In this document: positions 26,301 to 38,700 of the stretch, in pieces | Numbering within the stretch: position 1 is the first letter of the stretch | Layout: each line of letters starts with the position of its first letter | Source: Tetracentron sinense | Taxonomy: Eukaryota; Streptophyta; Magnoliopsida; Trochodendrales; Trochodendraceae | Assembly: GCA_015143295.1 (NCBI GenBank) | Contig: CM026562.1 | Location: 3,162,001 to 3,226,000, forward strand | Direction: 5' to 3' | DNA: 64,000 nucleotides | Translations under genes and position numbers: made by a program | Notes under the pieces: model-generated | Database searches by the model: none | What the model was told of the DNA's origin: nothing | Seen by the model: the letters and a program-made list of their open reading frames with translations, nothing else

Positions 26301-29300
26301 ATAAGTAGGTTTCGAAACAAGTACCGCCCATGATCAACTCAACGTAAACCTCATGCCCTAAGACATGAAACTCTTCTTTCATGGTTAGCTGGTTAGTAGT
26401 TAGTCTCCAATTTGGGACTAGCAAAACCGTCTCAGATTAAAGAAGAGAGATGAAGAACAACTCTGCTAAGATATGCCATCTTCTCTCTTCCCTTTTCCTT
26501 TTCTTCAATCACTCAAGGCTGAATCTCTCTCTCTCTCTTGCTACCACGGTGTTCATCATTCGACTATGAGGTCCAGCGCTTGGGGTTGCCTAGGCAGTTT
26601 GACAAAACTGGGTCCCTTTCTTCAGATGTCCATGTTGGGAAAACAACCCTCCTCTACCAAGTGATGAGTTCAGGTATCAAAGAATTCTATGGAAAACCAC
26701 CAGATGAATCGTCCTAGGTGAATGCATAAACTAACTAATAACACTTACACCCATTATTTAAAACAGCGACACATTTTCTAATATTTTCTGCGAAATGCTT
26801 CCGCTGGGTATCAACACGAAACCTACTTGGGACATCAAAATTAAAGTACTTCCCAATAATATCGACAAGAAACCTACTCTCATACATATCCTTAATTATA
26901 TTGATTATATTTCCCCAAAACTCCTTCCTTGATACACCGCCAAATTAATTCTTGCTTTCTCTACATCAATGAAGACAGTATGAAGATTTTTCCTCTTCTC
27001 AATCATTTGTCTAAGTAAGAAGATAAACTTAATCCTAGATCTCCCCGACATGAATCCAGTTTTTTTTTTTAAACCCTCATTACTGGTCACAATCGTTGTT
27101 CCACCACTCTATCTCATAACTTCATAGTATGACACAATAGTTTGATCCCCATCAAATGATGCAACTTTGAATATCTACTTTACTCTGATATAAAGGTACC
27201 ACAATACTTCCCCATGCAGACGGCACTTTCTTAATCTTCATAATATTATGAAATAGCTTCACTTCATAAATTTTCAGAACATCTATTTTGTATGGGCGTA
27301 GACAACAATAAAGTAGCACCATGTTCAACACCTCATGACTTTGTCTAGAACAAAAATAAATACATGTTTAAGATAACATCAGAGCTACAGCAGAATCAAA
27401 AACCTAGTAACAGCCATTCATAAAGAACTGGAGAAGAAACGAATCCACCAACCTCTCCAAGACGACGAAATGCACCATAGGTACCTCCAAATATTGTGGA
27501 GAAGATAGCATACCAAATCTGGGTATCCATGAAATAGACCTGGAAAGAATCGCCACATTAGAACTCAAGAGGAAAGTGAATTAAGAAAAACAAAGGACAA
27601 ACCAAGCATTGATACGAGCATGAAACATACAAGAACAATGGGAGCCCAGATTGCAAGCACAACACCAATGTTATTCTTGGCTGAAAACAGAAATGACAAA
27701 CATTACAAGCAATTTCTCAATCAATAAAAATTTGACATTTTACTCATGTAACTACCTCGAGGAAAGAACTCATGCCATTGATAATTTGTTATCCGATATT
27801 TCATGATAGTTTTTGTTGGACCCACAAGAGGCTTTATCTGCAATATAAAAATTATGTCGGATACTTGAACAATACAATAACAATATTGTTTCAGAAGTGG
27901 AATTCTTGTCAGAATCATAAATCTCGTAAAATTCAGTACTAGAAGAAATTGCATGTGGCAACAATGACCATCAACTATAAACTATCTCCATTGCTTGTTG
28001 GATGTCCAATTCCAACTGGTGTTGGTTAAAAAAAATATCAATTAGCATTGGATAAGATAAACTTATGAAAAATGCAATATATTTTAGTAAATTAAGCATT
28101 AAACAGTAAAAATAAAACAAAGAAAAGATAGTGCATATCACGGTAATAAAATAGTATTAGGATGATGAATTCCATCCTAGATGATGGCCATTGTTAAAGA
28201 ATAACACAATGAAGATGTACAACAATATCAACATAGCTTCTCAATTTCTAGTTGTACTGTATTCGGCTCCAACTTCTGACTCTCTTTTGCAACCCAAATC
28301 CAATTGTAGTTAACTACATGCTACAGACTCTAAATAGTAGCATTCCAACGAGTGTGACATTTGAGAATGGATAAGAGCATCACCTCTAGATAGTAACTAA
28401 ATGCCAACTTCGTTATTATAAGAAGAACCCAGAACATAGTGTACCTGAAAGTGGAAATAGTGAGAAACCTATCAGTAAAAACTGTGAATATCTGATTCAA
28501 GTCATAACATCTAATCAACAATCTAAATATTGCATTCTTACTTGAAAAGTGAGAAGAAACTTTCATGCATTCCCCTTCCGACATAGAGTCGGGGCTGCAA
28601 GGTACAAGGGAGATTTAGACATAAGTATGTAAATACCAAGAAATGGAACAGCTAGATTGTTGCAGGACCAGGGATCATATCCACAGCAATATATAAAATT
28701 CCGGGTTAAGTGGCCATAAAACATAATCAGCAATACATAAAGTGATCAGGGCATGGTTCTGCATACCTGAGACCACCACATCATGACCACCACTATCTTA
28801 TAGTTGGACCTTTCAAGAAACCGACGAATGAAAGGGAACAGAAAAAACAGCGCAGCGAGCATATTCGATGACAAGTAAATGATGACAGCCAAAATATACA
28901 AAGAAGTCGAATTTGGACCATTGCCAAACCAATTCTTGATGGTTTGTGCGAACCCAGTAGGATTTTTCAAACTATATGCATAAGTAACAGGTAAAATTAT
29001 CACCCATGCTGCAGATGATAACACCTTCAGAATATATCTTAGCTTAACTTCAAATGACATGCACCGTCTTGCTTTCCAGCTCAGGATTATATCAAGGACA
29101 GCTGCAGCAGTGAAAACACAATTCAATCAAATCACAACTTTCATGAAGTAGAAGACATGTACAATGATCACTGAATGTTTTGGTGCATTGTGGAAGAGAT
29201 AGTAATCTTGCAAGTACTTTCTATAGAAACTAAGGCTTTCTTCTTATGTTGATCAAGGATGGTATACACTATCAAAGAGCATATGCCAAAACAAAACTTC

Positions 29301-29671
29301 TAGGCCCCGGAATTTACAAGAGAAAATCTAGAAAAATTACATGATATTAATAGACAGACGTGATGCAAGCAGAAGCAGGAAATGGAAGATAATACAATAT
29401 CTTCCCTGAAAAATCAGTCACAGATCTTAACTAGGGCTGTGCTGGAAATAATCCCAGCAAATAGAAATTCACAGCCACCAAAAAAAGACCCACCACAAAA
29501 TCTTCAATTTAGATTTTATAGACAATTACAGCCATATCCTTCCACGGCATTTACATTTACTAATCAGTTAACAACCATCTTAGATGTAATTTATTTCAAA
29601 AGACAACTTCGTTGATCAAACAACTAAGCTTCCCAGTCCCCACAACCTAGCATTACTGATCAAAAAGATAT

Positions 29672-29703
<32 letters not shown>

Positions 29704-32700
29704 AAATTGACATGGAAATGTCTTGACTGCCCACAAAAGTCCAACAGTTATGAAAAGACCAAACGACACCTGAAATGGATTTTATTACTTATCTTTCCCT
29801 TGAGCATTGCATCATTCCCCATGTTCAAGAAAGCTCGAATTTAGCACATATTGCTTTGATGTATTGCTAAAACAGATCTCCATCCAGATTTCACAAATCT
29901 ACTTCTGATCCAGAATATTTAGTCACAGACTTGTCTTTCCATTGAACTAAACACTGACTGTAGTTCCTCAACAGGCTGAACTGTGTAATCATCTGGAATT
30001 TGGATCAGCTCATCTTTTCTGGTACTTGCAGCTGGTTCGACCTTCGTTCCTCTCTTTCCCCATTAGATTGGCCATGGTACTCATACATCGTTCACATTAA
30101 AGAATGGAGGAATGTTGAGATCTTCCCAAAGATCACTATGATAACTATTATCTTTGATTTTCTTATATTTCAACTAATGGTAAGTACTAGCCGGAACTTA
30201 TATGGTCCGTCCTTTTTATATTCCAGCTAATGGTACGTACCAATATCAAAAGTAGATTTCATAGTGAGCCAATTTGACAAACTGTTATAAGCAACCTCTA
30301 CTTTTTTATTGTTTAAATTTTCTATGGCTGGCTAGCGTCTTAATTAATCACTTGCTCCCCAACTTTAAGTCTTCAAATGCAATTGCCCCTTCTCATCACA
30401 TTAGCACCCAAATGGAAAATGTTAGTGTTCTTATCACCAACTTGTAGTCATTTGATATTTTACCTTTCTCCAACAACTCTCCTCATTATGAGCCGATGCC
30501 ATAGCCTCCTTTTAAACTCCTCCCGTCTTAGCCCCAGATCCCTCTCCTTTTTGGTCAATTGAATCAATCTACATTAAAACTTCTTTTTTCTTTATCCTGG
30601 CATGGTGGAAAACTTCACTATCCTTGGGTAAACTCTTCAAGCTCTCAACTTCATACAAAAGATACCCCCCCCCCCCCCCCCCAAAAAAAAAAAACAATGG
30701 AGATATCCACCAATTGTCCACCATCTCCTTGAAATTTGGGGATTCTAACCACATCTTCTCGAGTCTAAAAGAGAAAGGTTTCTTGCAACTTTAGGGAGGC
30801 CTAAGAAAAACTGACCTATAGTCCAATGTCGGATTAGGGAGGGCTTCAAGAATTCTGTATGGAAGATGTGCTTCCCACTCGACAGAGAGATTAACTTCAT
30901 CCAAATGGGTGCAAGATGACATTCTCTTGATTATTAGACAATCTGAGGGGGGCTCCATTTCATTAGGATATCATTCTATTCGTTCCTATTGAAAAATTCT
31001 GCATATTCTTGTAGACTTTATGGATAATTAGTCTATTCAACAACATATATATTTGATGTTTTACATCCCTAAATTGGAAGATACAATGCTAGAAATATAT
31101 ATAGTGTCTAAGATCAATAATATAGACTTTAAGCTTAAGATCTCACCCACTAGTTTGCTCCAAATCTTGATGGAAGGCCTTCACACTCTTGAGAAGACAC
31201 TTGCATGAAAATTTTAGTGGTTGGAGACCTCCTCAGCTTACTTACATAGAGTTGACATTGCCCATTTGTCCAAGTGCAACCAAAACAAGGATACTTCCAC
31301 CTTTTCTCAAAGTTTCCTATTCCAAGTCAACCTCTAATTCAATTTTCCTTTCCAACAAGAAGTCAAAGCAAGAAATTTCCTTCAAGATCTGTACTTCCTA
31401 AACAAGTGTAAACACACTCAACAACCTACATGTTTCACATTAAATTGATTTAAATGTTTTATTCATTAAAATGTATTTTTCTCAAAAACCCATTAATCTT
31501 CAAAAATTGAGTTGTGTTAAAACCTATTATTTTACGGGAAACACAAATGAAATTTTGAAAACTTTCAACCAATTCCTTGAGTTTGTTTAAACATTTTCAA
31601 TATCACACATGTGCCATAAGAACGAGATTCTTTGAGTGATTCCATCCAATACTTCTAAAAATAATGCAAACTCCATCACAAAAATGAGATTCTCCGAGTA
31701 ATTTCATTTAATACTTCTCAAAATAATACAAGCTCCTCCAAAATGGTAGGATGCATCAAACTATTATAAACGCAGTCTCATGCCACCCCAAAAAGAAGTT
31801 CATAACCGTAGTGACCCTAATTTCACCTAATTTAATTCTAGGGTATTTTAGTAATTTCATCTTCTAACAGTAATTTGGTGATCTTATTAAACTATTATAA
31901 ATGCAGTCTCATGCCACCCCAAAAAGAAGTTCATAACTGTAGTGACCCTAATTTCACCAAATTTAATTCTAGGGTATTTTAGTAATTTCATCTTCTAATG
32001 GTAATTTGGTAATCTTATTGTGAATGCTTGGCCATGATAATTAATTTGACTTGAGGTTAAAATAAATTAATGAGAATAATTCATAAACTAGATTTAGTTA
32101 GGGTTTGAAATCGAACACCTTTTGTAAGGGTAATTCAATAAACCACTAAATCTAGGAATAGTATAAATAGCTAATGTTAAACCTAATTAGCCTCATGATT
32201 GCAATTTGCAAAACCTAATCAGCAGAAGAGAACTCGCGTAGAGGGAGAGGGAGGCGACTAAGGCGTGTCGCTGGTGTATCTGGAGCTTTGGTAAGATCAT
32301 GATCTAAGGCTCAAGGTTCGAGTTAATCAAAGAGGGTAGATCGTTCCATTAGAGAGGATCTCTTCCGATTGTTTTGTCTCGATTAGTCTTAATTTACGAA
32401 GAAAGGCAAGTGAATACTCCACTCTAGGGTTAAATTCGATTGTATTTGTGGTTTAGAAATTATATAAACATTCTTGTGATGTTTGGATAATTTAAGATTA
32501 GAACACCATGTTAAAATGAGATGTTGATGTTTCCTTTAGATATCTGTATTATTATTATTTTGTATTATGATTTCATGCTTGTTAGAGTGATATTCTACAA
32601 TTGTTATTGTTGGGGGAAATAATAGAATAACACCGACAGAAAAGAATAAACAAACAAGCACACAAACAATACACCAAGGAAAAACACAAGAGATATACGT

Positions 32701-35700
32701 GGTTCGGCAATAACATGCCTACATCCACGAGTCACGATCCAATTGCTTCTACTTTATTCAGAGAAACCTTGAGAAACCAAGTACAATATTTACTCTCCTC
32801 TAAGATTAAATCCCAACCCAAGCCCAGAGCCCTTTGTACACCCCACTCAAGTCACCTTCTCAATGAACCCTAAGAACAATCCCTATCTATCATCCCTTCA
32901 ACCTTTTTCGAAGCCTTAGTATGCTTAAACCCTTTCTATTATCTCCCACTCCCCATGAGAACTGCCAGGGCTCTCCCCGAGAGCAAACCCCGCTCTCTCT
33001 GGGAGCCTTAAAATATTCACCTTGTTCTCATAACCATGACCTTACAAACCCTAAACCCATAATCTCCTATTTATAGGCCCAAATTCGGAGTCCTAGACAT
33101 TTAGAAAGACTCCCACTTGAATTAGGAGTTTCCCAAAGCACAAAAGCCTAATTCCCGCACTTTTTACCAAAATTCGGCGCTCCGGGCGATTGATCTCCCA
33201 CCCCGCAATCGATCTCCCTTGGTGGGCGATCAATCGCCCCTTTTTGGAATCTCCAATTCTTGTCAATTTTTTACAAATCTCCACATTGGCGAGAATTCTG
33301 CGACACCACCGCAACCAAGAGAATCGGTTTGCTAATCACCAAGCAAACCTTCAAGATAAAACACCGCACCACCCACATCCGAGAAGCACCTCCACCTCGA
33401 ACCAGAATCTCTCTCAAAATTTTGTCACCTCGTTTGCAATTACCGCAAACAACCGTTTGGCTTACCCGTCTCTACACCATCTGCGAAAGAGACCCACTAA
33501 ACAACATTTTGGTATACCCGTCTCTACACCATCTACGAAAGAGACCTACCAAAAAACTTTTGACCTAGCCCACCTCTACACCATATGCGAAAGAGACCCA
33601 CCAGCTACACAGACCCTCGAATCCCCCCCCCCCGGATTCAATAAAACTTGGTCAAATCTCATGTATAGCCTAAAAACCCGTCTTCCATTCCAGAAGAACC
33701 CCGAACAAGGAAATCGACTCATCCTCTCCACCTGAGGCACCTCACCATCTCCTTCCTTTCAGAAACCCACCGGAATACCCATCTCCGCCCAGGCTGCGAA
33801 AAGAGACCCTATGTGAGCATTCTACCCGCTGCATAACACCCGGTTTCTGATTCCTGCAGACCCCGTAGTAGCTCCACCTACGCCTGTATTCCAACGAGGA
33901 GATACGCATCATCACACTTCTTCCCCTTGATCAAAACAAAGAATCCTTGCTTTCCCCGCTTTATTTTGATCACTCCACCTCCTGTTGTGTAGCAACAGCC
34001 CCAGGGAGTATCACTGGCTAAGTGAAATTAGATTTCATCGCGACTTATGGACATCGGCTATCCCTCCCAAAGTCTGAGCCACTCCGTCGAAGGAAGCCCT
34101 CGAATCCAATAACCACTTTATTAGAAGAATGTCCATACTATTAGAGAATGTGAGATCATCTCCAAAGTATGCCTCCATCTTGCACTATTTCAGCAGAATG
34201 AAGCCCATTTTCCGCCAAACCTCCTCCATAGAAAGTTGCTCAAACTAACCTGCAGCTCTGATACCAATTGTTGAGGGAAATAACAGAATAACACCGACAG
34301 AAAAGAATAAACAAATAAGCACACAAACAAAACACTAAGGAAAAACACAAGAGATATACGTGGTTCGACAACAACCAGCCTACATCCATGGGTCACGATC
34401 CAATTGCTTCTACTTTATTCAGAGAAACCTTGAGAAACCCAGTACAATATTTACTCTCCTCTAAGATTAAATCCCAACCCAAGCTCAGAGCCCCTTGAAC
34501 ACCCCACTCAAGTCACCTTCTCAATGAACCCTAAGAACAATCCCTATCTATCATCCCTTCAACCTTTTCCCAAGCCTTAGTATGCTTAAACCATTTCTAT
34601 TATCTCCCACTCCCCATGAGAACTACCAGGGCTCTCCCCGAGAGCAAACCCCGCTTTCTCTAAGAGCCCTAAAATATTCACCTTGTTCTCATAACCATGA
34701 CCTTACAAACCCTAGACCCATAATCCCCTATTTAAAGGCCCAAACTCGGAGTCCTAGACATTTAGAAAGACTTCCACTTGAATTAGGAGTTTCCTAAACC
34801 ACAAAAGACTAATTCCCGCACTTTTTCCCGAAAATCGGCGCTCCGGGCGATCGATTCCCATTAGGGGCGATTGATCTCCCACCCGGCGATCGATCTCCCT
34901 TGGTGGGCGATCGATCATCCCTTTTTGGAATCTCCAATTCTTGTCAATTTTCTACAGTTATGTTCTGTAGAATCCATTTCAATATGAGTTTTAGAGAGGG
35001 TTTGGGTGAATTCCTGATAAAATTTGGGGTTTTATTCGGATTCTGCCGTGAACCGGACGAAAGGTTTGGGAAACCGAACGACCAGATCGTTACTGTTATT
35101 ATGGGATTTAAGTGAACATAACATACAGTTGTTATGTTCTGAAGAAGCCTGTTGAATATGAGTTTTAGAGAGGGTTTGGGTGAATTCCGGATAAAATTTG
35201 GGGTTTCATTCGAGTTCATCTGTGAACCAGTTGAAAGGTTTGGAAAACCGGTCAATCGGATCGCTACTGGTTGTGCAATAGTGGGTTCTGCTATAAACCA
35301 ATCGAACATTTTGGGAAACTAATCAACTGGATTACTACTGTTTGTGCAACAGTGAGTTCAGGCTAAAACCAATCAAACGGTTTGGGGAACTAGTCGACCA
35401 GATTTGGGTTTTTCGAATGGAATTGTCTTTTTTTAACCAGAAACTTAGAAATCGTTGCATGGTGTAGGATTCACTCATGTATTCATCTATTTCCAATTAA
35501 TATCACATGTAGCATCTGATTTATGAAACTTGTATGCATGCAAGGTTATGAAAATCGACAATATCAGCGATATATTGCCGAGATTTGTCGATATCGCCCA
35601 TGGCCAACACATTTATACCTTATAAGGAAATTTTTACATGTTATCAGGAATTATCGTCGATATATCAGAGATAACTCACCAATATCGTCAGAAACCCGTG

Positions 35701-38700
35701 AATGTGCATCTTTTCCCCAATTTTTACAGGCTGCAGGCAGCACCAAAAAAAAACAAAAAAGTCATGGGATGGGCATCGATGAGGTCAGTCCCTAGATTCT
35801 TGAATCTTTGATTTAGAAAAAAAAAGAAATAGGGTCGAGAGTAGAGAAGAAGGAAGATGAGGTAAGAGGGTAGGGTACATACCTGATACCTCTCACCGTC
35901 GTCGTGGGTTGAGTCGCCTTTGCCGTTGTAGCAGCCTTCGCCAATTGAAAAAGCCAGACGCCAATTCGGTAATCGCCTCTCCCCTCTTCCTTTCTCTGGC
36001 TCTTCACCCTTGCGGCCTTGCTGCTCTTTCTTTTTTTTTGGTATGCTCATCAAACGAGAGGGCATGAGCTCTCTGCCTCTCTTAAGTTTTAAGTAACTAT
36101 AACCATGTTTTAGGTGGAGATGGAATCTCCCTTGGTGCCTTAGGGGAGACTTAATGTTATTAGATTCTTATCTGGAAAAAAAGGGATGCAGAAGGTTAAA
36201 AACGATGGCCGGCATTGGGGATTGTCTGGATAGGTGTAACTTGATTGGCAGTCCTCTCAATGGTGTGAATTTTACTTAGTCCAATATTCAGGATAACCCG
36301 TCCCCCAATACATTGGATAGTTTCTTATTTTGTGATGAATGGGAAGAGTTATTCCCAAGCATGAGACATTCAACTCTTCCTAGACCAACTGAAGACCACA
36401 ATCCTATTCTGTTATAAGCGATTAGAGTGAAAGGTGGCCCAACTCGTTCAAGTTTAAGGAAATGTGGTTGATGGATTGGTGTGATGTCATGGGAATAATT
36501 CGCAAAGGATACTTGGTGTGATGCCATGGATTCTTGGTGTGATTCCCAAAGGATTCTTTGTTTGATGCCATGAGAGTGATTCCCAAAGGATTCTAAGGTA
36601 TGTTCTTGATATTCTCTTAATTCTTTTCATTGATTTTCTAGTTTTCATTGAAACCCTAATCAATCAAACCCTAGATCATTTTCCCTTGCAAGAAATCTCA
36701 GCCAAACCAAACCCTAGATTTCTTCCCTACCTTGTTCTTTATTGATTTTTTTGATTTCCTTTGCAAGAAACCAAAACCCTAGCCTTCCCCGTCACTGTTA
36801 CAGCCTTCCCTGCCCTATTACCCATCACCATTGCTGTTTTTTTTTTATCGGTAAAAGAAATTTCATTAATAAAGCAAAGGAAACGGATTCACAAATAGTG
36901 AATCACAAGGAACCAAAGAGAACAAGAAGAAACAAGCTACAAAACAAAAAACACATCAAAGCAATGCACAACGAAATGCACAACCACCCCAGCTCTCACA
37001 AAGAGATGAGCTCATCCAACCCTATCTACCCCACATCAACTTTAGTGGAAACCCAATCTCGCAACATAGAACGCGTGCAGGAACACACTCTCTCGATAGG
37101 CAGCGAAGAGTTCCCGAACACCCTTCTATTCATCTCCTTCCACAGAGACCACGATACCACTCCTAAGAGGAAGGCCCAAATAAAATCGATCGGGCCCTCC
37201 AACAATACTGAAGGCCAACAAGATAGGAAGCCTTGGAATGATCAGGGGAAGACCCAAGCGACCCCGACTTGGGAAAGAAAATACTGCCAGAGACTCCTCG
37301 CAAACGGGCATTGCAATAGCAAATGATCAACAGAATACCACACAATCTGATGGGGAAAATCCGAATAGGGGCCCGGATTCGCTACCTGCATAAAATATCT
37401 CACAGAGAACCTCCCATTGGTATTACCCCAAACGCGGATATCCCTCGAGGACACGTTGATGCACATCGATTCTAATTTAGCCAAAAAAGAAGCAAATTCT
37501 TGCACCTCCCAGTCATTCAACGACCGCTTGAACATAGGGCTCGAGACCACTAAACCCGCTCTCCTATCATACATATCAGCAACTGCCTCGAATTTATCTG
37601 AGGATAAAGAGAAGAATGTGCTGAACTCCTACCTCAATGGAGAAGGACCGCACCAAGGATCGAACCAAAACTTAACTTCCGCACCATCACCAACCACAAG
37701 CCGAGTATGCTTGACAAACTCAGCCCAACCCATCACAATACCTTTCCACAGGCTTACTCCATGAGAGCCCCTAGGCGGTCTAGGCTCCCAACGGTTTCTA
37801 CTCCCATGCTGGGCCACAATCACCGCTCTCCACAAACTGTCCCCTTCTACACCAAACCACCAAAGCCATTTTCCCAATAAAGCTTTATTATCCAGACATT
37901 GACCCCCCCCCCCCCCCCCCTCTTCTCTTTAGGCCGACAAACCCACTTCCACCTCACAAGATGGAGCTTCTTTACCCCATCACCATTGTTGTTGCCTTGC
38001 TGTCCAGACAACTCCAGCCCTTTTCCCAGCTCAGCCACACCATATCCCCAGCCCCTACATAGCCCAGATATGCTGTCCAGCCTTTCCTTAATTCCCCTGA
38101 ACAGTTGCAGCCCATATCTCCAACTCATATCCTTCTCCCAGAACCTGTCCCAGCCCCTGCCGCAGCCCTAAATACCCTACCCCGGACCTGTTGCAAGCCC
38201 TAACCTGTCCCTTATTGCTGTTACAACATTTCTATTGCATCTGCAGCCATTCTACAGCATTCCTATTGTTGACGCACCACCCATACAGCCCTATCCCTGT
38301 TCCTACACACCTCCTACAACCCTACCCTTGATGTAACACCACTCTTTACCTCTTTCCAATTGCAATTACAGCCCTCCTGGATTTCCAAACCCTATAACAG
38401 CCACATCCAAAACCTAAACCCTACTTCAGCCCAAACCCTAAAACAGTTAAACCCCTAATATTATACACCCTTTGAAACCGTAGATAAGGTTAGAAAATCT
38501 TCATTAAGATAATAGCTAATCCCTAAGCTTGTCGAAACATAGAATTCCCTAAGCTTGTCGAAACATAGAATTTCATTAAGTATGTTTTTGAAATTTCTGG
38601 ATGATGTTTAGAGGGTTTTGTTTCTCACCGAAGGTGTTTCCAGAGAAAAATAAAGATTTAGAAAATCTGATTGGTGCAATCAGTTAGGACTAATTTGCAG

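Larger units (their letters stand above)
32608..34956 (-). mobile_element. Non-autonomous LTR element (LARD/TRIM-like, copia-type signals)
   Basis: Direct LTRs lie at 32608-33275 and 34269-34956 (about 670-690 bp, a few percent different). The target duplication GTTAT is perfect at 32603-32607 and 34957-34961. On the minus strand the LTR runs TGTAGAAAATTGACAAG to CCCTCAACA. The primer site TTGGTATCAGAGC (34256-34268) follows the right-hand LTR, and GCCAATGTGGAGATT precedes the other, so the element reads on the minus strand. The internal part is only about 1 kb and shows no gag or pol similarity. It probably relied on a copia relative. It looks structurally whole. Confidence 0.88.

Noticed and set aside
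33190-33735. 181-residue open frame, proline- and threonine-rich
   Set aside because: It lies inside the non-autonomous LTR element and across its LTR edge, comes from the ~60-bp repeats and a C run, and has no family motif.
35724-36065. 113-residue minus-strand open frame, lysine- and glutamate-rich
   Set aside because: It has low complexity, no recognised domain and no conserved neighbours or splice context.
35541-36110. A complete hAT-like element with CGATAT motifs
   Set aside because: The left end CAAGGTTATG and a possible right end ATAACCATG pair weakly, but no 8-bp duplication was found.
36742-37326. 194-residue open frame on the plus strand
   Set aside because: It is antisense to the LINE zf-RVT frame on the minus strand and starts in flanking sequence across the target duplication, so it is a shadow.
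37847-38171. Two overlapping open frames on opposite strands
   Set aside because: One is the 5' edge of the truncated LINE plus flank, the other is CT-rich low complexity. Neither has gene features.
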